Of a DNA stretch of 64,000 nucleotides, positions 8,224 through 16,865 are shown one piece after another (the stretch's first letter is position 1; each line of letters opens with the position of its first letter). Below the pieces are notes generated by a model. The model ran no database searches, was not told where the DNA came from, and saw only the letters and a program-made list of their open reading frames with translations. The stretch comes from Blautia faecis (GTDB lineage Bacteria; Bacillota; Clostridia; Lachnospirales; Lachnospiraceae): positions 19,622 to 83,621 of the forward strand of contig NZ_JAJCIA010000018.1 in the NCBI RefSeq assembly GCF_020554845.1, given 5' to 3'. The position numbers and the translations under genes were made by a program.

Positions 8224-8910
8224 TTAATTCGTGAAAGTGTTAAATACCTCCAATACCTGCAGCTGTTCTCCATCCACTTTAAACTGAATATCCCAGGATC
8301 CAAAAGACATTCCGTATTTTCTTTCAGGGTCTTTCTGATACCCAGGTCTTGGATCGTTTGCAAGCACAGCCAGAAGTGCTTCTCTTTTTTCCTCTGGAAT
8401 CTTCTTCAAAAGCTTTTCCGGAAACTCTACTTTCAGCTTATGATCCTGAATCTGGTCGGTAAATCCGCCCGCTGCTTCCGGATGGCTGTCCACGTAAGCC
8501 AGATAAGGCTTTATATCATAAATAGGTGTTCCGTCCATAAGATCCGCTCCTGATACATGAAGCACCGGTCCATACTTTTCAGAAAACTCTACGCTCTCCA
8601 GCCTTACACTGGAAAGTCCTATGGGATTTGGACGAAAAGGAGACCTTGTAGCAAAAACGCCCATTCTGACATTTCCCCCAAGTCTTGGAGGACGCACTGT
8701 AGGAGACCACTCCTTGCGAACAGCCTGTGAAAATTCCCAGATCAGCCAGATATGAGTATACTCTTCCAGCCCTCGAAATGCCTCATGGTTCCGATATTCC
8801 GGTTCAAAAATAATATCCGCCTTTAGTTCCTGTATCCTGCCGCTCTGATGGGGAATTCCAAATTTCGTTGGAAAATCACTTCTGATATGAGCAATTACTT
8901 TCATTTCCAT
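8224..8910 (-). CDS. trmO: tRNA (N6-threonylcarbamoyladenosine37-N6)-methyltransferase TrmO
   Basis: 228 residues of the TsaA/YaeB/VirR family. Typical blocks are IAHIRSDFPTKFGIPHQ at the N-terminus, LEEYTHIWLIWEF near residue 50, and GVFATRSPFRPNPIGLSSV near residue 85. TrmO methylates N6-threonylcarbamoyladenosine at position 37 of threonine tRNAs using S-adenosylmethionine. ATG at 8910 has an AAAGG site 12 bases upstream; an ATG two codons later is also possible. It precedes lysC in the same direction but that gene has a separate promoter. Confidence 0.93.
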   Translation of the reverse strand: MEMKVIAHIRSDFPTKFGIPHQSGRIQELKADIIFEPEYRNHEAFRGLEEYTHIWLIWEFSQAVRKEWSPTVRPPRLGGNVRMGVFATRSPFRPNPIGLSSVRLESVEFSEKYGPVLHVSGADLMDGTPIYDIKPYLAYVDSHPEAAGGFTDQIQDHKLKVEFPEKLLKKIPEEKREALLAVLANDPRPGYQKDPERKYGMSFGSWDIQFKVDGEQLQVLEVFNTFTN

Positions 8911-8984
8911 TGTTTGTTATACCTTTATCAATCTTTATGTGTGCTCTTATAAACCCGCAGATATCCTCTATAAACAGCGAACCT

Positions 8985-9329
8985 CTATTCCTCATGTCCG
9001 CCGCTTTTTTCTTCCTCCTTGATTTCCCAGTGAAGCAGGAACGTAAGAGCTGCACGAAGAGCAATAATTCCGGCTACAATTCCGATTTCCTTCCACTCAC
9101 GTACCACTACAGTACGAAGAATCTCACTTCCCATTTTAAATTCCAGTCCCATGGCAAGTCCCCTCGCCAGATAGACACCAGTATCTCCGGCATGTTTCAG
9201 CCATTTGATAAATCCGGTAATTCCACTCCAGATAATAATGGCAACTCCAATAAACTCAAAAATTACAATGGCGAAACCAGCAATATTCTCCAGAACCCAC
9301 TCCATAATTCCAGTTATGGTCGTCATCAT
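8985..9329 (-). CDS. DUF1622 family membrane protein
   Basis: About 114 residues with three hydrophobic segments: IAGFAIVIFEFIGVAIIIWSG, a middle amphipathic ARGLAMGLEFKMGSEILRTV block, and IGIVAGIIALRAALTFLLHWEI, ending with a charged EEEKSGGHEE tail. This pattern fits the DUF1622 family of small membrane proteins with unknown role. The longer open frame starts at a less likely codon; ATG at 9329 (followed by a second ATG) has a strong AGGAGG five bases away. Confidence 0.8.
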   Translation of the reverse strand: MMTTITGIMEWVLENIAGFAIVIFEFIGVAIIIWSGITGFIKWLKHAGDTGVYLARGLAMGLEFKMGSEILRTVVVREWKEIGIVAGIIALRAALTFLLHWEIKEEEKSGGHEE

Positions 9330-9417
9330 AGGTACCTCCTTTTTTCCTGCTGACAGGATACCTTTTCTTGCAGAATGTATTTTCATCGCTGCACAACCTG
9401 TAAACAGCAACAGTTTT

Positions 9418-10575
9418 TTATTTTTGCTCCAGCCAGGTCACCACTTCTGTGTGATCTGTAAAACAGAACATTTCCACAGGCTGGATTTCTTTAACTATAT
9501 AGTTTTTTCTCGTAAGGAAATTAAGGTCTCTTGCAAGTGTTTCCGGGTTACAGGAAATGTAAACAATTTTCTTCGGAGAGAGTTTTATTACGGAATTCAG
9601 GAATTTCTCGCTGCTGCCTGAGCGGGGAGGATCCATAAATACCACATCTGCCTTTTCACCAGCTTCTGCCATTGCCTCCATAAATTCACCGGCATCGCCC
9701 TGGCGGAAAGATATGTTTACCACCTTATTCTCTCTTGCATTGATCCTTGCATCCCTGACTGCATCTTTATTCAGTTCCACTCCGACCACTTCTCTTGCCT
9801 TACCAGAAGCTACCAGACCGATGGTGCCAATTCCACAATATGCATCAATGACTTTTTCTTTCCCTGTCAGCCCTGCAAATTCCACAGCTTTTCCATAAAG
9901 AATTTCGGTCTGCACTGAATTTACCTGATAGAAGGATTTCGGCGAAATACGGAAGGATTTTCCACAAAGGGTATCACGGATAAATCCCTTACCATAAAGT
10001 ACGATTTCCCGCTCGCCAAGAACCATGCTTGTATTTTTGTCATTAATATTTAATACCACAGTACTGATCTCTGGATGAACTTTTCTTAATGCCTTCACAA
10101 AGTTATTTTTGGATGGAAAAATAGGAGAGGCGACCACCAGTACTACCATTACCTCACCTGTGGAAAAGCCACGGCGCACCAGTACATGGCGCAGAAGTCC
10201 ATATCCGGTATCCTCATCATATGTTTTGATCTTAAAAGACTTTAGCATTCCCCGGATAGTACGGATGATTTCCTGACTCTTCTCATCCTCAATCAGACAC
10301 TGTTCAATAGAAACCACTCTGTGGGTACCAGCCTCATAAATTCCAGAAATAATATTTCCCTTCCTGTCACGGTCAAATACAGCATGAACTTTATTCCGGT
10401 AAAAATAAGGATCTTTCATTCCAATTACCGGCTTCACATTCCCAAACTTCTTCAAAAGCCCCTGTACCTGATTTTGTTTCTTTTTAAGCTGTGCGGAATA
10501 AGGCACCCCCTGATACTGGCATCCACCGCACTTTTTTGCGTATGGACAGACTGTCTGTGTTTTTTTCTCTTCCAT
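9418..10575 (-). CDS. rlmD: 23S rRNA (uracil-5)-methyltransferase, RumA/RlmD family
   Basis: About 385 residues. The N-terminal CPYAKKCGGCQYQ cluster supplies the cysteines for the 4Fe-4S centre. The C-terminal methyltransferase shows VIDAYCGIGTIGL (SAM-binding), DVVFMDPPRSG and VYISCNPETLARD, where the cysteine is the catalytic nucleophile. It methylates a uridine in 23S rRNA; Firmicutes homologues (RlmCD) often modify two sites, so the exact position is not certain. The ATG at 10575 has GGGAG upstream; a 17-residue longer start is possible. Confidence 0.93.
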   Translation of the reverse strand: MEEKKTQTVCPYAKKCGGCQYQGVPYSAQLKKKQNQVQGLLKKFGNVKPVIGMKDPYFYRNKVHAVFDRDRKGNIISGIYEAGTHRVVSIEQCLIEDEKSQEIIRTIRGMLKSFKIKTYDEDTGYGLLRHVLVRRGFSTGEVMVVLVVASPIFPSKNNFVKALRKVHPEISTVVLNINDKNTSMVLGEREIVLYGKGFIRDTLCGKSFRISPKSFYQVNSVQTEILYGKAVEFAGLTGKEKVIDAYCGIGTIGLVASGKAREVVGVELNKDAVRDARINARENKVVNISFRQGDAGEFMEAMAEAGEKADVVFMDPPRSGSSEKFLNSVIKLSPKKIVYISCNPETLARDLNFLTRKNYIVKEIQPVEMFCFTDHTEVVTWLEQK

Positions 10576-10591
10576 AAATTCTCCCTTATCT

Positions 10592-11143
10592 TTATTTTGC
10601 TTTTCGTTCTTCATAATATCTGACAAGCTTCAGCGCCGCCAACGCACTAAAAGTGCCTACAAGGGCTCCAGCCAGCACATCTGTAGGATAGTGTACTCCC
10701 ACGTACAATCGGGACAAAGCGATCAGAACTGCCAGGACCATGGCTGCTTTTCCCCATTTTCCAGGAAAGGCTTTATAATATACGCCTGCACAGGCAAAAG
10801 ATGCGCAGGTATGACCTGATGGGAAAGAATAGTCCTTCAGCCTGGCAACCAGAGGCACAAGTCCCTCCACAGAATCATAAGGTCTTATACGCGCTACCAG
10901 ATCCTTAAGGCATAAATTCGTAACCACTGCCCCTATAGCCAGTGCCAGAAGTGCGGTCACTCCTGCCTTTCTTGTCTTTTTAGGAAAAAGAAAGAGCAGT
11001 CCCAAAACAATCCAGAACCAGCCTCCGTCTCCCAGAAAGGTAATTCCCTTCCACAGCCAGGTAAACAAATCACTTCTTAAATACTGTTGTATAAAAAGCA
11101 GAATCTGTGCATCAATATTATGTATCCATTCAAGCAATTCCAT
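10592..11143 (-). CDS. PAP2 family membrane phosphatase
   Basis: About 183 residues with five to six hydrophobic segments. The three PAP2 motifs are visible: KDLVARIRPYD (KxxxxxxRP), YSFPSGHT (PSGH) and SRLYVGVHYPTDV (SRxxxxxHxxxD). Members dephosphorylate lipid phosphates such as undecaprenyl pyrophosphate or phosphatidylglycerophosphate at the membrane; the substrate cannot be told. ATG at 11143 lies behind GGTGGAGGAG and gives the normal family start. It sits 16 bases before rlmD and may be co-transcribed with it. Confidence 0.9.
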   Translation of the reverse strand: MELLEWIHNIDAQILLFIQQYLRSDLFTWLWKGITFLGDGGWFWIVLGLLFLFPKKTRKAGVTALLALAIGAVVTNLCLKDLVARIRPYDSVEGLVPLVARLKDYSFPSGHTCASFACAGVYYKAFPGKWGKAAMVLAVLIALSRLYVGVHYPTDVLAGALVGTFSALAALKLVRYYEERKAK

Positions 11144-11275
11144 TTCTCCTCCACCCGCTTTCAATTCTGATTGCTGTCTATATACTTCTGTAATTTGTTT
11201 TTTATAACGGTTCAGCAGACAGTGTGTAACTGCGAAGGAACTCAACAGCTGCTTTACTTTGTCATTATAGCGTAA

Positions 11276-11304
11276 AAGACGGTTCGTGTGGTGCGAACCG
11301 TCTT
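11276..11304 (-). terminator. Terminator after the LCP gene
   Basis: Perfect 11-base stem (11276-11286 with 11294-11304), loop of seven, followed by TTTT on the minus strand, only 15 bases after the LCP stop. The plus strand also has a T-rich tail, so it could act in both directions. Confidence 0.85.
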
Positions 11305-11318
11305 AATTTCTTTTTTTC

Positions 11319-12236
11319 TTATTCACCTGCGTGATACAGGATCTGCTGAAGATATTGCCGATTCTGCTCAAGATCAGGAACCAGAACCTGCATGCCATCA
11401 ATCGTCTGAGGTGTGTAAGCTCCTTCCTCCGGAATCCGGTACGATGCAATTTCATCTGTACCAATATTCATTACATCCATGGCATATCCTGTTATATCCC
11501 ACAAAGAAAGATCCGTAGTAACCATTGGAAGAACGTCTTTAACCAGATCTGCAATTTCAAAAACTCCCAGATCTTTTATCTTTGCAAAGGCAGCCATAAG
11601 TACTTCCTGCTGCCGCTCTGTTCTTCGATAATCAGAATTTCCAATAGAACGGTTGCGGGCATGGATAAGTGCCTGTTCTCCATCCAGATGATTCATGCCC
11701 TCCTGAAGATTCCAGTCACTTCGAAGGGGCTGAGGATAAAGAACACTCTGGTCTCGTCCGCAGATATAATCTGCTTCCGCCTGAGTCAGCTCCAGATCTA
11801 TTCCTCCAACCTTGTCAACCAGAACCTGGAAAACTTCAAAATCCACTTCCACATTTCCGTCTATCTTTACTCCGAAATTTTCTTCCAGAGTCTCATCCAA
11901 AAGATCCATTCCTCCATATGCGTAAGCCGCATTAATACGAGTAGTCGAATATCCAGGAATGGCAACATAAAGATCTCTCATAAAAGAGGTCAGGCTTACA
12001 GTACCCTGATCCTTGTCCAATGTGGCAAGAATCATGGAATCGGAACGCTGACGGGACTCTCCCTCTCTTTTGTCCTGTCCGATCAGCAAAATACTCTTGA
12101 TATTGCTGGCATCAGCTTCGGCATCCGTATTCTCTGCCTTTACTGTATATGCAAACGCTGTACCCACAGCCGGGCTTTCCAGAAACAACACCGCGCCAAG
12201 ACAGATAAGGGTCTTCTTCCATATGGTAGATCTCAT
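11319..12236 (-). CDS. LytR-CpsA-Psr (LCP) family protein
   Basis: About 305 residues. An N-terminal hydrophobic signal/anchor is followed by the LCP domain with NIKSILLIGQDKR, RSDSMILATLD, SLTSFMRDLYVAIPGY, and the HARNRSIGNSDYRRTERQQEV block holding the conserved arginines that bind the polyprenyl pyrophosphate. LCP enzymes attach capsule, teichoic acid or other glycopolymers to peptidoglycan outside the membrane. ATG at 12236 has AGGAG; a 20-residue longer frame is unlikely. It closes the cps regulatory gene run, so it probably ligates the polymer whose length the CpsBCD system controls. Confidence 0.93.
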   Translation of the reverse strand: MRSTIWKKTLICLGAVLFLESPAVGTAFAYTVKAENTDAEADASNIKSILLIGQDKREGESRQRSDSMILATLDKDQGTVSLTSFMRDLYVAIPGYSTTRINAAYAYGGMDLLDETLEENFGVKIDGNVEVDFEVFQVLVDKVGGIDLELTQAEADYICGRDQSVLYPQPLRSDWNLQEGMNHLDGEQALIHARNRSIGNSDYRRTERQQEVLMAAFAKIKDLGVFEIADLVKDVLPMVTTDLSLWDITGYAMDVMNIGTDEIASYRIPEEGAYTPQTIDGMQVLVPDLEQNRQYLQQILYHAGE

Positions 12237-12310
12237 ATATTTGCTCCTATGTACATGTGCATGGTCAAAAAGGAATCTGTCTGCCGGTTCTTTCATAACC
12301 AGCAGTCGCT

Positions 12311-12345
12311 AATGATTACTGTTCACTCCGTTCACAGTAATCATT
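12311..12345 (-). repeat. Family A repeat, core hairpin only
   Basis: A 12-base stem (12311-12322 with 12334-12345) with an internal GTTCACTCCGTTCAC core identical to the end module of the full family A copies. The right arm runs into the TAA stop of the upstream DUF5011-like gene, where it could act as an attenuator between that gene and the LCP gene. Confidence 0.7.
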
Positions 12346-13099
12346 ATTTTACTACAATTGTCAGAACAGCTCCGTTTGAAGCATTGCCATTGGAGTCAAC
12401 AACATAATAAGTCAGTTCATAAGTACCCGGAGTATTCACATCAACAGTTCCAGTGATCTGAATCTTACGGTAAAGATCACTTGTTGAATCTTTATCGTCC
12501 TGAATGTCTTTGACATAACTCAATCTGTCAATCTGTGTTCCCTTGGCAATTTCAACGTAGTAAGTATTCAGATAAAAACGCGGATCCTGAGGGTTCAGCT
12601 GGTCAATCTTTTCTTCTTCCCTTTCCTGCGCTTTTTCTTCTTCTGTCATTTCTGGTTCTTCTTCATCTTCTGAATCAGTCTCATTTTCATCCTGCAGGTC
12701 TTCATCCGTATCTGCATCTGTATCTGTATTGTCAGAAGAAGTTTTGGTTTCTGAAGTAAATCCCATAAGATTTCCCTCGGAAGTCATATGATAAGTTACC
12801 TTTGTTACATTGTTACTGTTATCTTTTGCAACATAAACAACTGTAACTTCATCCCCTTTTTCATTTGGATAAACATTCTCAACTGTCAGGCTGGATGAAA
12901 CATCTCCATCTCTGTCGTCAACAGCTTTTACCCCTTCCAGAAGATCTTCCGTTGTCATATCCGCAGTGTAGCTGTTTTTCTTGCTCTCCGCAATGGTAAT
13001 TTCCGGTCCCTTACGATCCTGTCTCATATACAGCCATCCCAGGATTCCGGTCGTTCCTATTGCCACTGCCGCCATTAAAACAATCAACCATTTACGCAT
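12344..13099 (-). CDS. Membrane-anchored protein with two DUF5011/Ig-like domains and acidic linker
   Basis: 251 residues. One N-terminal transmembrane segment (about 4-25) is followed by an Ig-like domain of the DUF5011 type (KAVDDRDGDVSSSL, TVVYVAKDNSNNVTKVTY), a very acidic low-complexity linker rich in Asp, Glu and Thr (about 120-165), and a second such domain (TGTVDVNTPGTYELTYYVVD). Predicted to be outside the cell. It sits 40-110 bases from the Wzz and LCP genes in the same direction, so an accessory role in cell-surface polymer assembly is inferred; no enzymatic motif is visible. Confidence 0.75.
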   Translation of the reverse strand: MRKWLIVLMAAVAIGTTGILGWLYMRQDRKGPEITIAESKKNSYTADMTTEDLLEGVKAVDDRDGDVSSSLTVENVYPNEKGDEVTVVYVAKDNSNNVTKVTYHMTSEGNLMGFTSETKTSSDNTDTDADTDEDLQDENETDSEDEEEPEMTEEEKAQEREEEKIDQLNPQDPRFYLNTYYVEIAKGTQIDRLSYVKDIQDDKDSTSDLYRKIQITGTVDVNTPGTYELTYYVVDSNGNASNGAVLTIVVK

Positions 13100-13126
13100 A
13101 TCTGCAGCTCCTTATACTCAATTTCA

Positions 13127-13861
13127 TCAGCGACGTTTTCTTGATTTCTGTTTCTTGGATCTGCTTTCTTTCTCTGAATATGGAATACTTCCCAGAACAG
13201 AAAGTCCAAGATAACGCTCTACATCTTCCTCAACCTTGATCGTATCATTTGTAAGATAAATGATGATCACAATCGCCATTGCAATGATAACACCTAAAAG
13301 TCCACCGATCACACCATTCTTCGCAAGACTTGGGCTGGCTTTTTCATTTGGGATGTTTGCGCTGTCAACTACGTTAACCGCCTCAATATCCATAACTGAC
13401 TGAATGTGCTCTGCTGCCATATCGCGGATAGCATTGGCCATCTCACTTGCTGTATATGGATCTTCATCAGATACTATGATCGTTACAATACGGCTGTCTG
13501 TAGAAGTATCTACGGTCAGTTTGCCAAGCAGCTGCTGATAGGTAATATTAAGATTCAGCTGTGCAATTACACCTTCAAGAACTGTACGGCTCTTAATAAG
13601 TTCCGCATAGTCCTTAGTCAGCTGTGTACTGGTCTGCATATCTGCACTGGTCAGTGTATTGCTGTCCTGTTTATTCAGCACCATGATCTTCGTAGTAGAT
13701 TCATACTGTGGAGTGATAAAAAGCATTGTTCCGATAATGGAAATCACACCCAGAATGATACCGGAAAGAATAATCACTCCCAGCCTGCTAAGAATCAGGT
13801 GAAAAATCTCACCTAAATCGATTTCAATTTCATCGTTATTATTTGTAACCTGATTTTCCAT
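13127..13861 (-). CDS. Wzz/CpsC-type chain-length determinant and kinase activator
   Basis: 244 residues with two transmembrane segments (about 27-52 and 176-203) flanking an extracellular loop, the Wzz topology. The EIDLGEIFHLILSRLGVII start is typical of CpsC/YveK proteins. The C-terminal tail is short and basic, unlike fused Gram-negative kinases, so it needs the separate kinase CpsD encoded two genes upstream. It works with CpsD and the PHP phosphatase to control length and export of a surface polysaccharide. SD is GGAG before the ATG at 13861. Confidence 0.9.
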   Translation of the reverse strand: MENQVTNNNDEIEIDLGEIFHLILSRLGVIILSGIILGVISIIGTMLFITPQYESTTKIMVLNKQDSNTLTSADMQTSTQLTKDYAELIKSRTVLEGVIAQLNLNITYQQLLGKLTVDTSTDSRIVTIIVSDEDPYTASEMANAIRDMAAEHIQSVMDIEAVNVVDSANIPNEKASPSLAKNGVIGGLLGVIIAMAIVIIIYLTNDTIKVEEDVERYLGLSVLGSIPYSEKESRSKKQKSRKRR

Positions 13862-13942
13862 TCTTCTTCTCCGTTACCCTGTAATTTTCTTTACTTTTTC
13901 AAAACAGATACATCGTTTTCAACGACATCCCATATATAAAAG

Positions 13943-14674
13943 TCAAAATCTCTCGTTATTTATAATGCACTCCGGATTGCTGATAAAAATCATATCTGCG
14001 TAATCCGTTCCCATCATTTTTTCAATTTTGTCGTAACATTTGCCAATGTGAGGTGTTCGTTTGGCCAGATCATGACCGTCAGACCCTACAAAATCCAGCA
14101 TTTCTTCTTTAATTACTTTCTTGCAGAAACGCTTGATCATAAAGCCATCCTCACCAATAATACTGTCCGCATTCATCTGGATATAGGCCCCCATATCCCT
14201 GAGTTCATCAATAAAATCCAGACCGCTTTTTACTACCGAATGATAGCGTTCTACGTGTGCAATAATAGGATAATAGCCCTTCCGGATCAATGCCTGCACC
14301 CGTTCCCTGATATAGGACTTTTCGTCTGAAGTCCGAAACTCCGTTAACACATAACGGGAACCTGACATGGTAAGTCTTTCCCCTTTTTTCAGACAGTCTG
14401 TCATATCCATGCTGGAATGAAGCTCGCAGCCCAGATACATCTGAATACCGTCTTCTCCAATCTCAGCGGCAGCCTTCCTCACACGAAGGAACTGCTTCTT
14501 AACCTGTTCCAGAGACGGCTCAAACATATCATATCGAAAATGCGGAGTGGCAATAATGTTGCGGACACCGTCATCATATTCCTTCTGGAGCATGCGTACA
14601 GATGTCTTAAGATCCTTCGCTCCATCATCTACTCCCGGAACAATATGACAGTGAATATCATAAATACCTTTCAT
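13943..14674 (-). CDS. CpsB/YwqE-type PHP-family tyrosine-protein phosphatase
   Basis: 243 residues. The N-terminal DIHCHIVPGVDDGAKDL holds the first metal ligands of the PHP fold; IIATPHFRYDMFEP, YPIIAHVERYH and FVGSDGHDLAKRTPH give the others. These metal-dependent enzymes remove phosphate from the tyrosine cluster of the CpsD kinase. It lies between the kinase and Wzz genes in one run. Confidence 0.93.
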   Translation of the reverse strand: MKGIYDIHCHIVPGVDDGAKDLKTSVRMLQKEYDDGVRNIIATPHFRYDMFEPSLEQVKKQFLRVRKAAAEIGEDGIQMYLGCELHSSMDMTDCLKKGERLTMSGSRYVLTEFRTSDEKSYIRERVQALIRKGYYPIIAHVERYHSVVKSGLDFIDELRDMGAYIQMNADSIIGEDGFMIKRFCKKVIKEEMLDFVGSDGHDLAKRTPHIGKCYDKIEKMMGTDYADMIFISNPECIINNERF

Positions 14675-14726
14675 TCGCTTCGCCCATTTCCAATCTCTTC
14701 ATATAACAATCTCGAATAATGCCGAA

Positions 14727-15425
14727 TCAGTATTTTCCGTATTCTCCGTACTTGCCATATTTGCCATATTTACCATACTTACCGTATTTACCATATTCCT
14801 TGGTATCTACCTTGTTCAAAATCGCACCGATGATCGGACAGTTGGTCTTCTCCAGCTGACCCTTGATCTCCTGTACAAAATGGTAGCTGATACTGCCGGA
14901 TTCGATTACAATGACAGTTCCATCGCAGGAATCCGCCACAACTGCACAGTCGATTACTCGTCCAAGAGGCGGTGTATCTACGATAATGTAATCATATACA
15001 TCTCTTACAACACGGATCATGTCTTTAAACTGTCTGCTTCCTAAAAGCTCTGCCGGGTTCGGCGGTACAACGCCTGAAAAAATAATGTGAAACTTGGGGA
15101 GATTAGTTGCGCAGATAACGTCCTGCAGTTTCGCCTGCTTGGACAGGTAGTGGGTCAGGCCCTTCACCTCTTCCTCAACCTGTACACGTCCCATAAGAAC
15201 GGATTTACGAAGATCTGCATCAATCAAAAGTACAGATTTACCACTCTCTGCAAGGGAAGCTGCAAGATGGAAAGTCACATTACTCTTTCCTTCGTTCGGG
15301 GTACAGCTTGTAAATGCAATCACCTTTTTGTCAGCACCGCAAAACTGAATGTTTGTACGAAGTGCCTTATAAGCCTCATCCATGGATGAATCAGCTTTCC
15401 AGTCGCTAATTTTTACTTTTACCAT
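14727..15425 (-). CDS. CpsD/CapB-type bacterial tyrosine kinase (BY-kinase)
   Basis: 232 residues. Walker A-like TPNEGKSNV (about 41-49), Walker A' LLIDADLRKS (about 68) and Walker B IIVDTPPLG (about 148) define the BY-kinase. The C-terminal tail is eight tyrosines spaced by Gly-Lys/Glu, the autophosphorylation cluster, encoded by seven tandem 9-base units (14730-14792). It is cytosolic and depends on the separate membrane partner (13127-13861). The start ATG at 15425 follows AAGGTG. Confidence 0.94.
   Translation of the reverse strand: MVKVKISDWKADSSMDEAYKALRTNIQFCGADKKVIAFTSCTPNEGKSNVTFHLAASLAESGKSVLLIDADLRKSVLMGRVQVEEEVKGLTHYLSKQAKLQDVICATNLPKFHIIFSGVVPPNPAELLGSRQFKDMIRVVRDVYDYIIVDTPPLGRVIDCAVVADSCDGTVIVIESGSISYHFVQEIKGQLEKTNCPIIGAILNKVDTKEYGKYGKYGKYGKYGKYGEYGKY
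14730..14792 (-). repeat. Seven 9-bp tandem repeats coding the tyrosine tail of CpsD
   Basis: On the minus strand the unit is GGN-RAR-TAY (Gly-Lys/Glu-Tyr), seven times, just before the TGA stop. Third positions vary between units, so the array is not freshly duplicated, but it could still gain or lose units by slippage. Confidence 0.9.
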
Positions 15426-15522
15426 AATTTTGTTTTCACCTTATCTATTTGTTATCCTGTAAATCTGCCATATTTTCCTTCTAATTTCCCACAAATCACG
15501 TCATGGCAGTGTCTGCCTAAAT

Positions 15523-15528
15523 ATTATA
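15523..15528 (-). promoter_or_regulatory. Possible -10 of the cps module
   Basis: TGTATAAT on the minus strand, about 100 bases before the CpsD start. No convincing -35 is present at 17 bases, so this is tentative. A small GGCAGACACTGCC hairpin lies just downstream. Confidence 0.4.
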
Positions 15529-15598
15529 CACTAGAAGTACCGCATTGGCTAGTACATTTTCGAACTAAATATGCACAATTTTTCACAAAAATTTCATA

Positions 15599-16519
15599 TT
15601 ATTCTTGGTTCTCTTCCTGAATCCCTTCTATATTCTGGACGGATGACCCCTCTTCCAAAAGATATACTTCTACATCAAATACACCGCTGTTCAATGCTTC
15701 CGCGTGACTTCCCATATAAATATCAATGCGGTTGTTCTTGATGGCGCCGCCGCAGTCTTCGGCCACATAGACCTGTCCATTGATGACTACTTTAGAGCCA
15801 TAAGGAATTACAGTTGGATCTACTGCAATAGTGCGGTTCGTGGTAGCTGTCACACCTGTGGATGTGATTCCGTTTGCCCACGGACCGCAGCAAATGCTGC
15901 ACTGGCAGTAATGGGTAATATGGAAAACACCAAGTGGACGAAGGCTGCTGTCTGCGGAAACCATAATCGGCTGTCCTTCAAGAACACCTGCATTTCCACC
16001 CGTCTGTGTAACACCTTCTACTGCTTCTGCAAATACGCCCTCTCCTGTACTTTTATGTATAATTCCTGCTTCTACAGCTCCATCTGAGGTTGCATCTGAA
16101 GTTACCTGATCCTTATCTTCATACCCCTCCAAAACAGAGGTTGGAATATATCCCACCTGTTCTTCTCCATTATCATCTTCAAACAGAATCCTGCTCCAGA
16201 TATCATCAATAGTACCTGTCCGGCTGATTTCATCTTCTTCCAGCACTTCACCGATCACAGAACCCTCTTTTCTGCCAGGATAATCTAATACATCTGTATC
16301 TGCCGCTACTGTGACAGTATCCTGGACTTCCGTAATCTCGTCCTCGATTTTCCCGGAATTCTTTTTTTCGATAGCTTCTTCTGAAACTGTTTCTTCTTTA
16401 TTATCAGTATTTTCCTGTGCTGTACCTGAAATGGCCGGACCGGCTATTTCCGCTCCAAGCGCAGAAACAGGCATACATGCGGAAACACATACTGCCATAA
16501 CCAGAAATCTTTTTTTCAT
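15599..16519 (-). CDS. Secreted 3D-domain protein with SH3-like region
   Basis: 306 residues. A signal peptide (KKRFLVMAVCVSACMPVSALG) is followed by an acidic region, an SH3-like segment (DVLDYPGRKEGSVIGEVLEEDEISRTG region, about 95-150), and a C-terminal 3D domain: TAYCxCxxCC-like HITHYCQCSICCG, IAVDPTVIPYGS, VYVAEDCGGAIKNNRIDIYM. The three aspartates name the domain; it is a double-psi barrel fold related to MltA and found in peptidoglycan-cleaving or resuscitation-type proteins. No other catalytic domain is attached. Probably acts on the cell wall outside the cell. It has its own promoter. Confidence 0.88.
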   Translation of the reverse strand: MKKRFLVMAVCVSACMPVSALGAEIAGPAISGTAQENTDNKEETVSEEAIEKKNSGKIEDEITEVQDTVTVAADTDVLDYPGRKEGSVIGEVLEEDEISRTGTIDDIWSRILFEDDNGEEQVGYIPTSVLEGYEDKDQVTSDATSDGAVEAGIIHKSTGEGVFAEAVEGVTQTGGNAGVLEGQPIMVSADSSLRPLGVFHITHYCQCSICCGPWANGITSTGVTATTNRTIAVDPTVIPYGSKVVINGQVYVAEDCGGAIKNNRIDIYMGSHAEALNSGVFDVEVYLLEEGSSVQNIEGIQEENQE

Positions 16520-16567
16520 AAATTTATATCTCCTGATCTGTTCAATTTTCCCCTCTACTCTTTGTTT

Positions 16568-16596
16568 ATCATAGCACAGCTATTTTCTTATTTCAA
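16568..16596 (-). promoter_or_regulatory. Promoter of the 3D-domain gene
   Basis: TTGAAA (16591-16596), 17-base spacer ending in TGC, and TATGAT (16568-16573), an extended -10 promoter about 50 bases before the ATG. The rest of 16600-16690 is very AT-rich with no gene. Confidence 0.7.
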
Positions 16597-16694
16597 ATCC
16601 CATCAGGCTTTTTAGAAATTTTTCACATTTATTATTGTAGCTTTTTTATTTTTTCATTAAAAAAAACATTATTTCATTTTTTTCAAAAAAACAT

Positions 16695-16723
16695 TTGACA
16701 AAATAGATTTTATACTGTATCAT
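16695..16723 (+). promoter_or_regulatory. Promoter of tRNA-Gly
   Basis: TTGACA (16695-16700), 17-base spacer, TATCAT (16718-16723), about 40 bases before the tRNA 5' end. Confidence 0.7.
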
Positions 16724-16762
16724 ATGTTTTGTCGCTGAGGAAAACAGTTGACAGCAATAAAT

Positions 16763-16835
16763 GCGATAGTGGCGTAGTTGGTAACGCGCGACCTTGCCAA
16801 GGTCGAGACCGCGGGTTCGAGCCCCGTCTATCGCT
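16763..16835 (+). tRNA. tRNA-Gly (anticodon GCC)
   Basis: A 73-base cloverleaf: acceptor GCGATAG/CTATCGC, anticodon stem CGACC/GGTCG with loop TTGCCAA (anticodon GCC at 16796-16798), T arm GCGGGTTCGAGCCCCGT region with GTTCGAG. Discriminator base is T; CCA is not encoded. An identical copy begins at the right end of the window in the opposite orientation. Confidence 0.97.
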
Positions 16836-16838
16836 CTG

Positions 16839-16865
16839 AAGCTCCGATTTAGTCGGAGCTTTTTT
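16839..16865 (+). terminator. Terminator of tRNA-Gly
   Basis: Stem AAGCTCCGA/TCGGAGCTT with a five-base loop, followed by TTTT, three bases after the tRNA. Confidence 0.92.

Noticed and set aside
14730..14792. Tandem repeat considered as a CRISPR array
   Set aside because: Nine-base in-frame units with no spacers; it encodes the kinase tyrosine tail.
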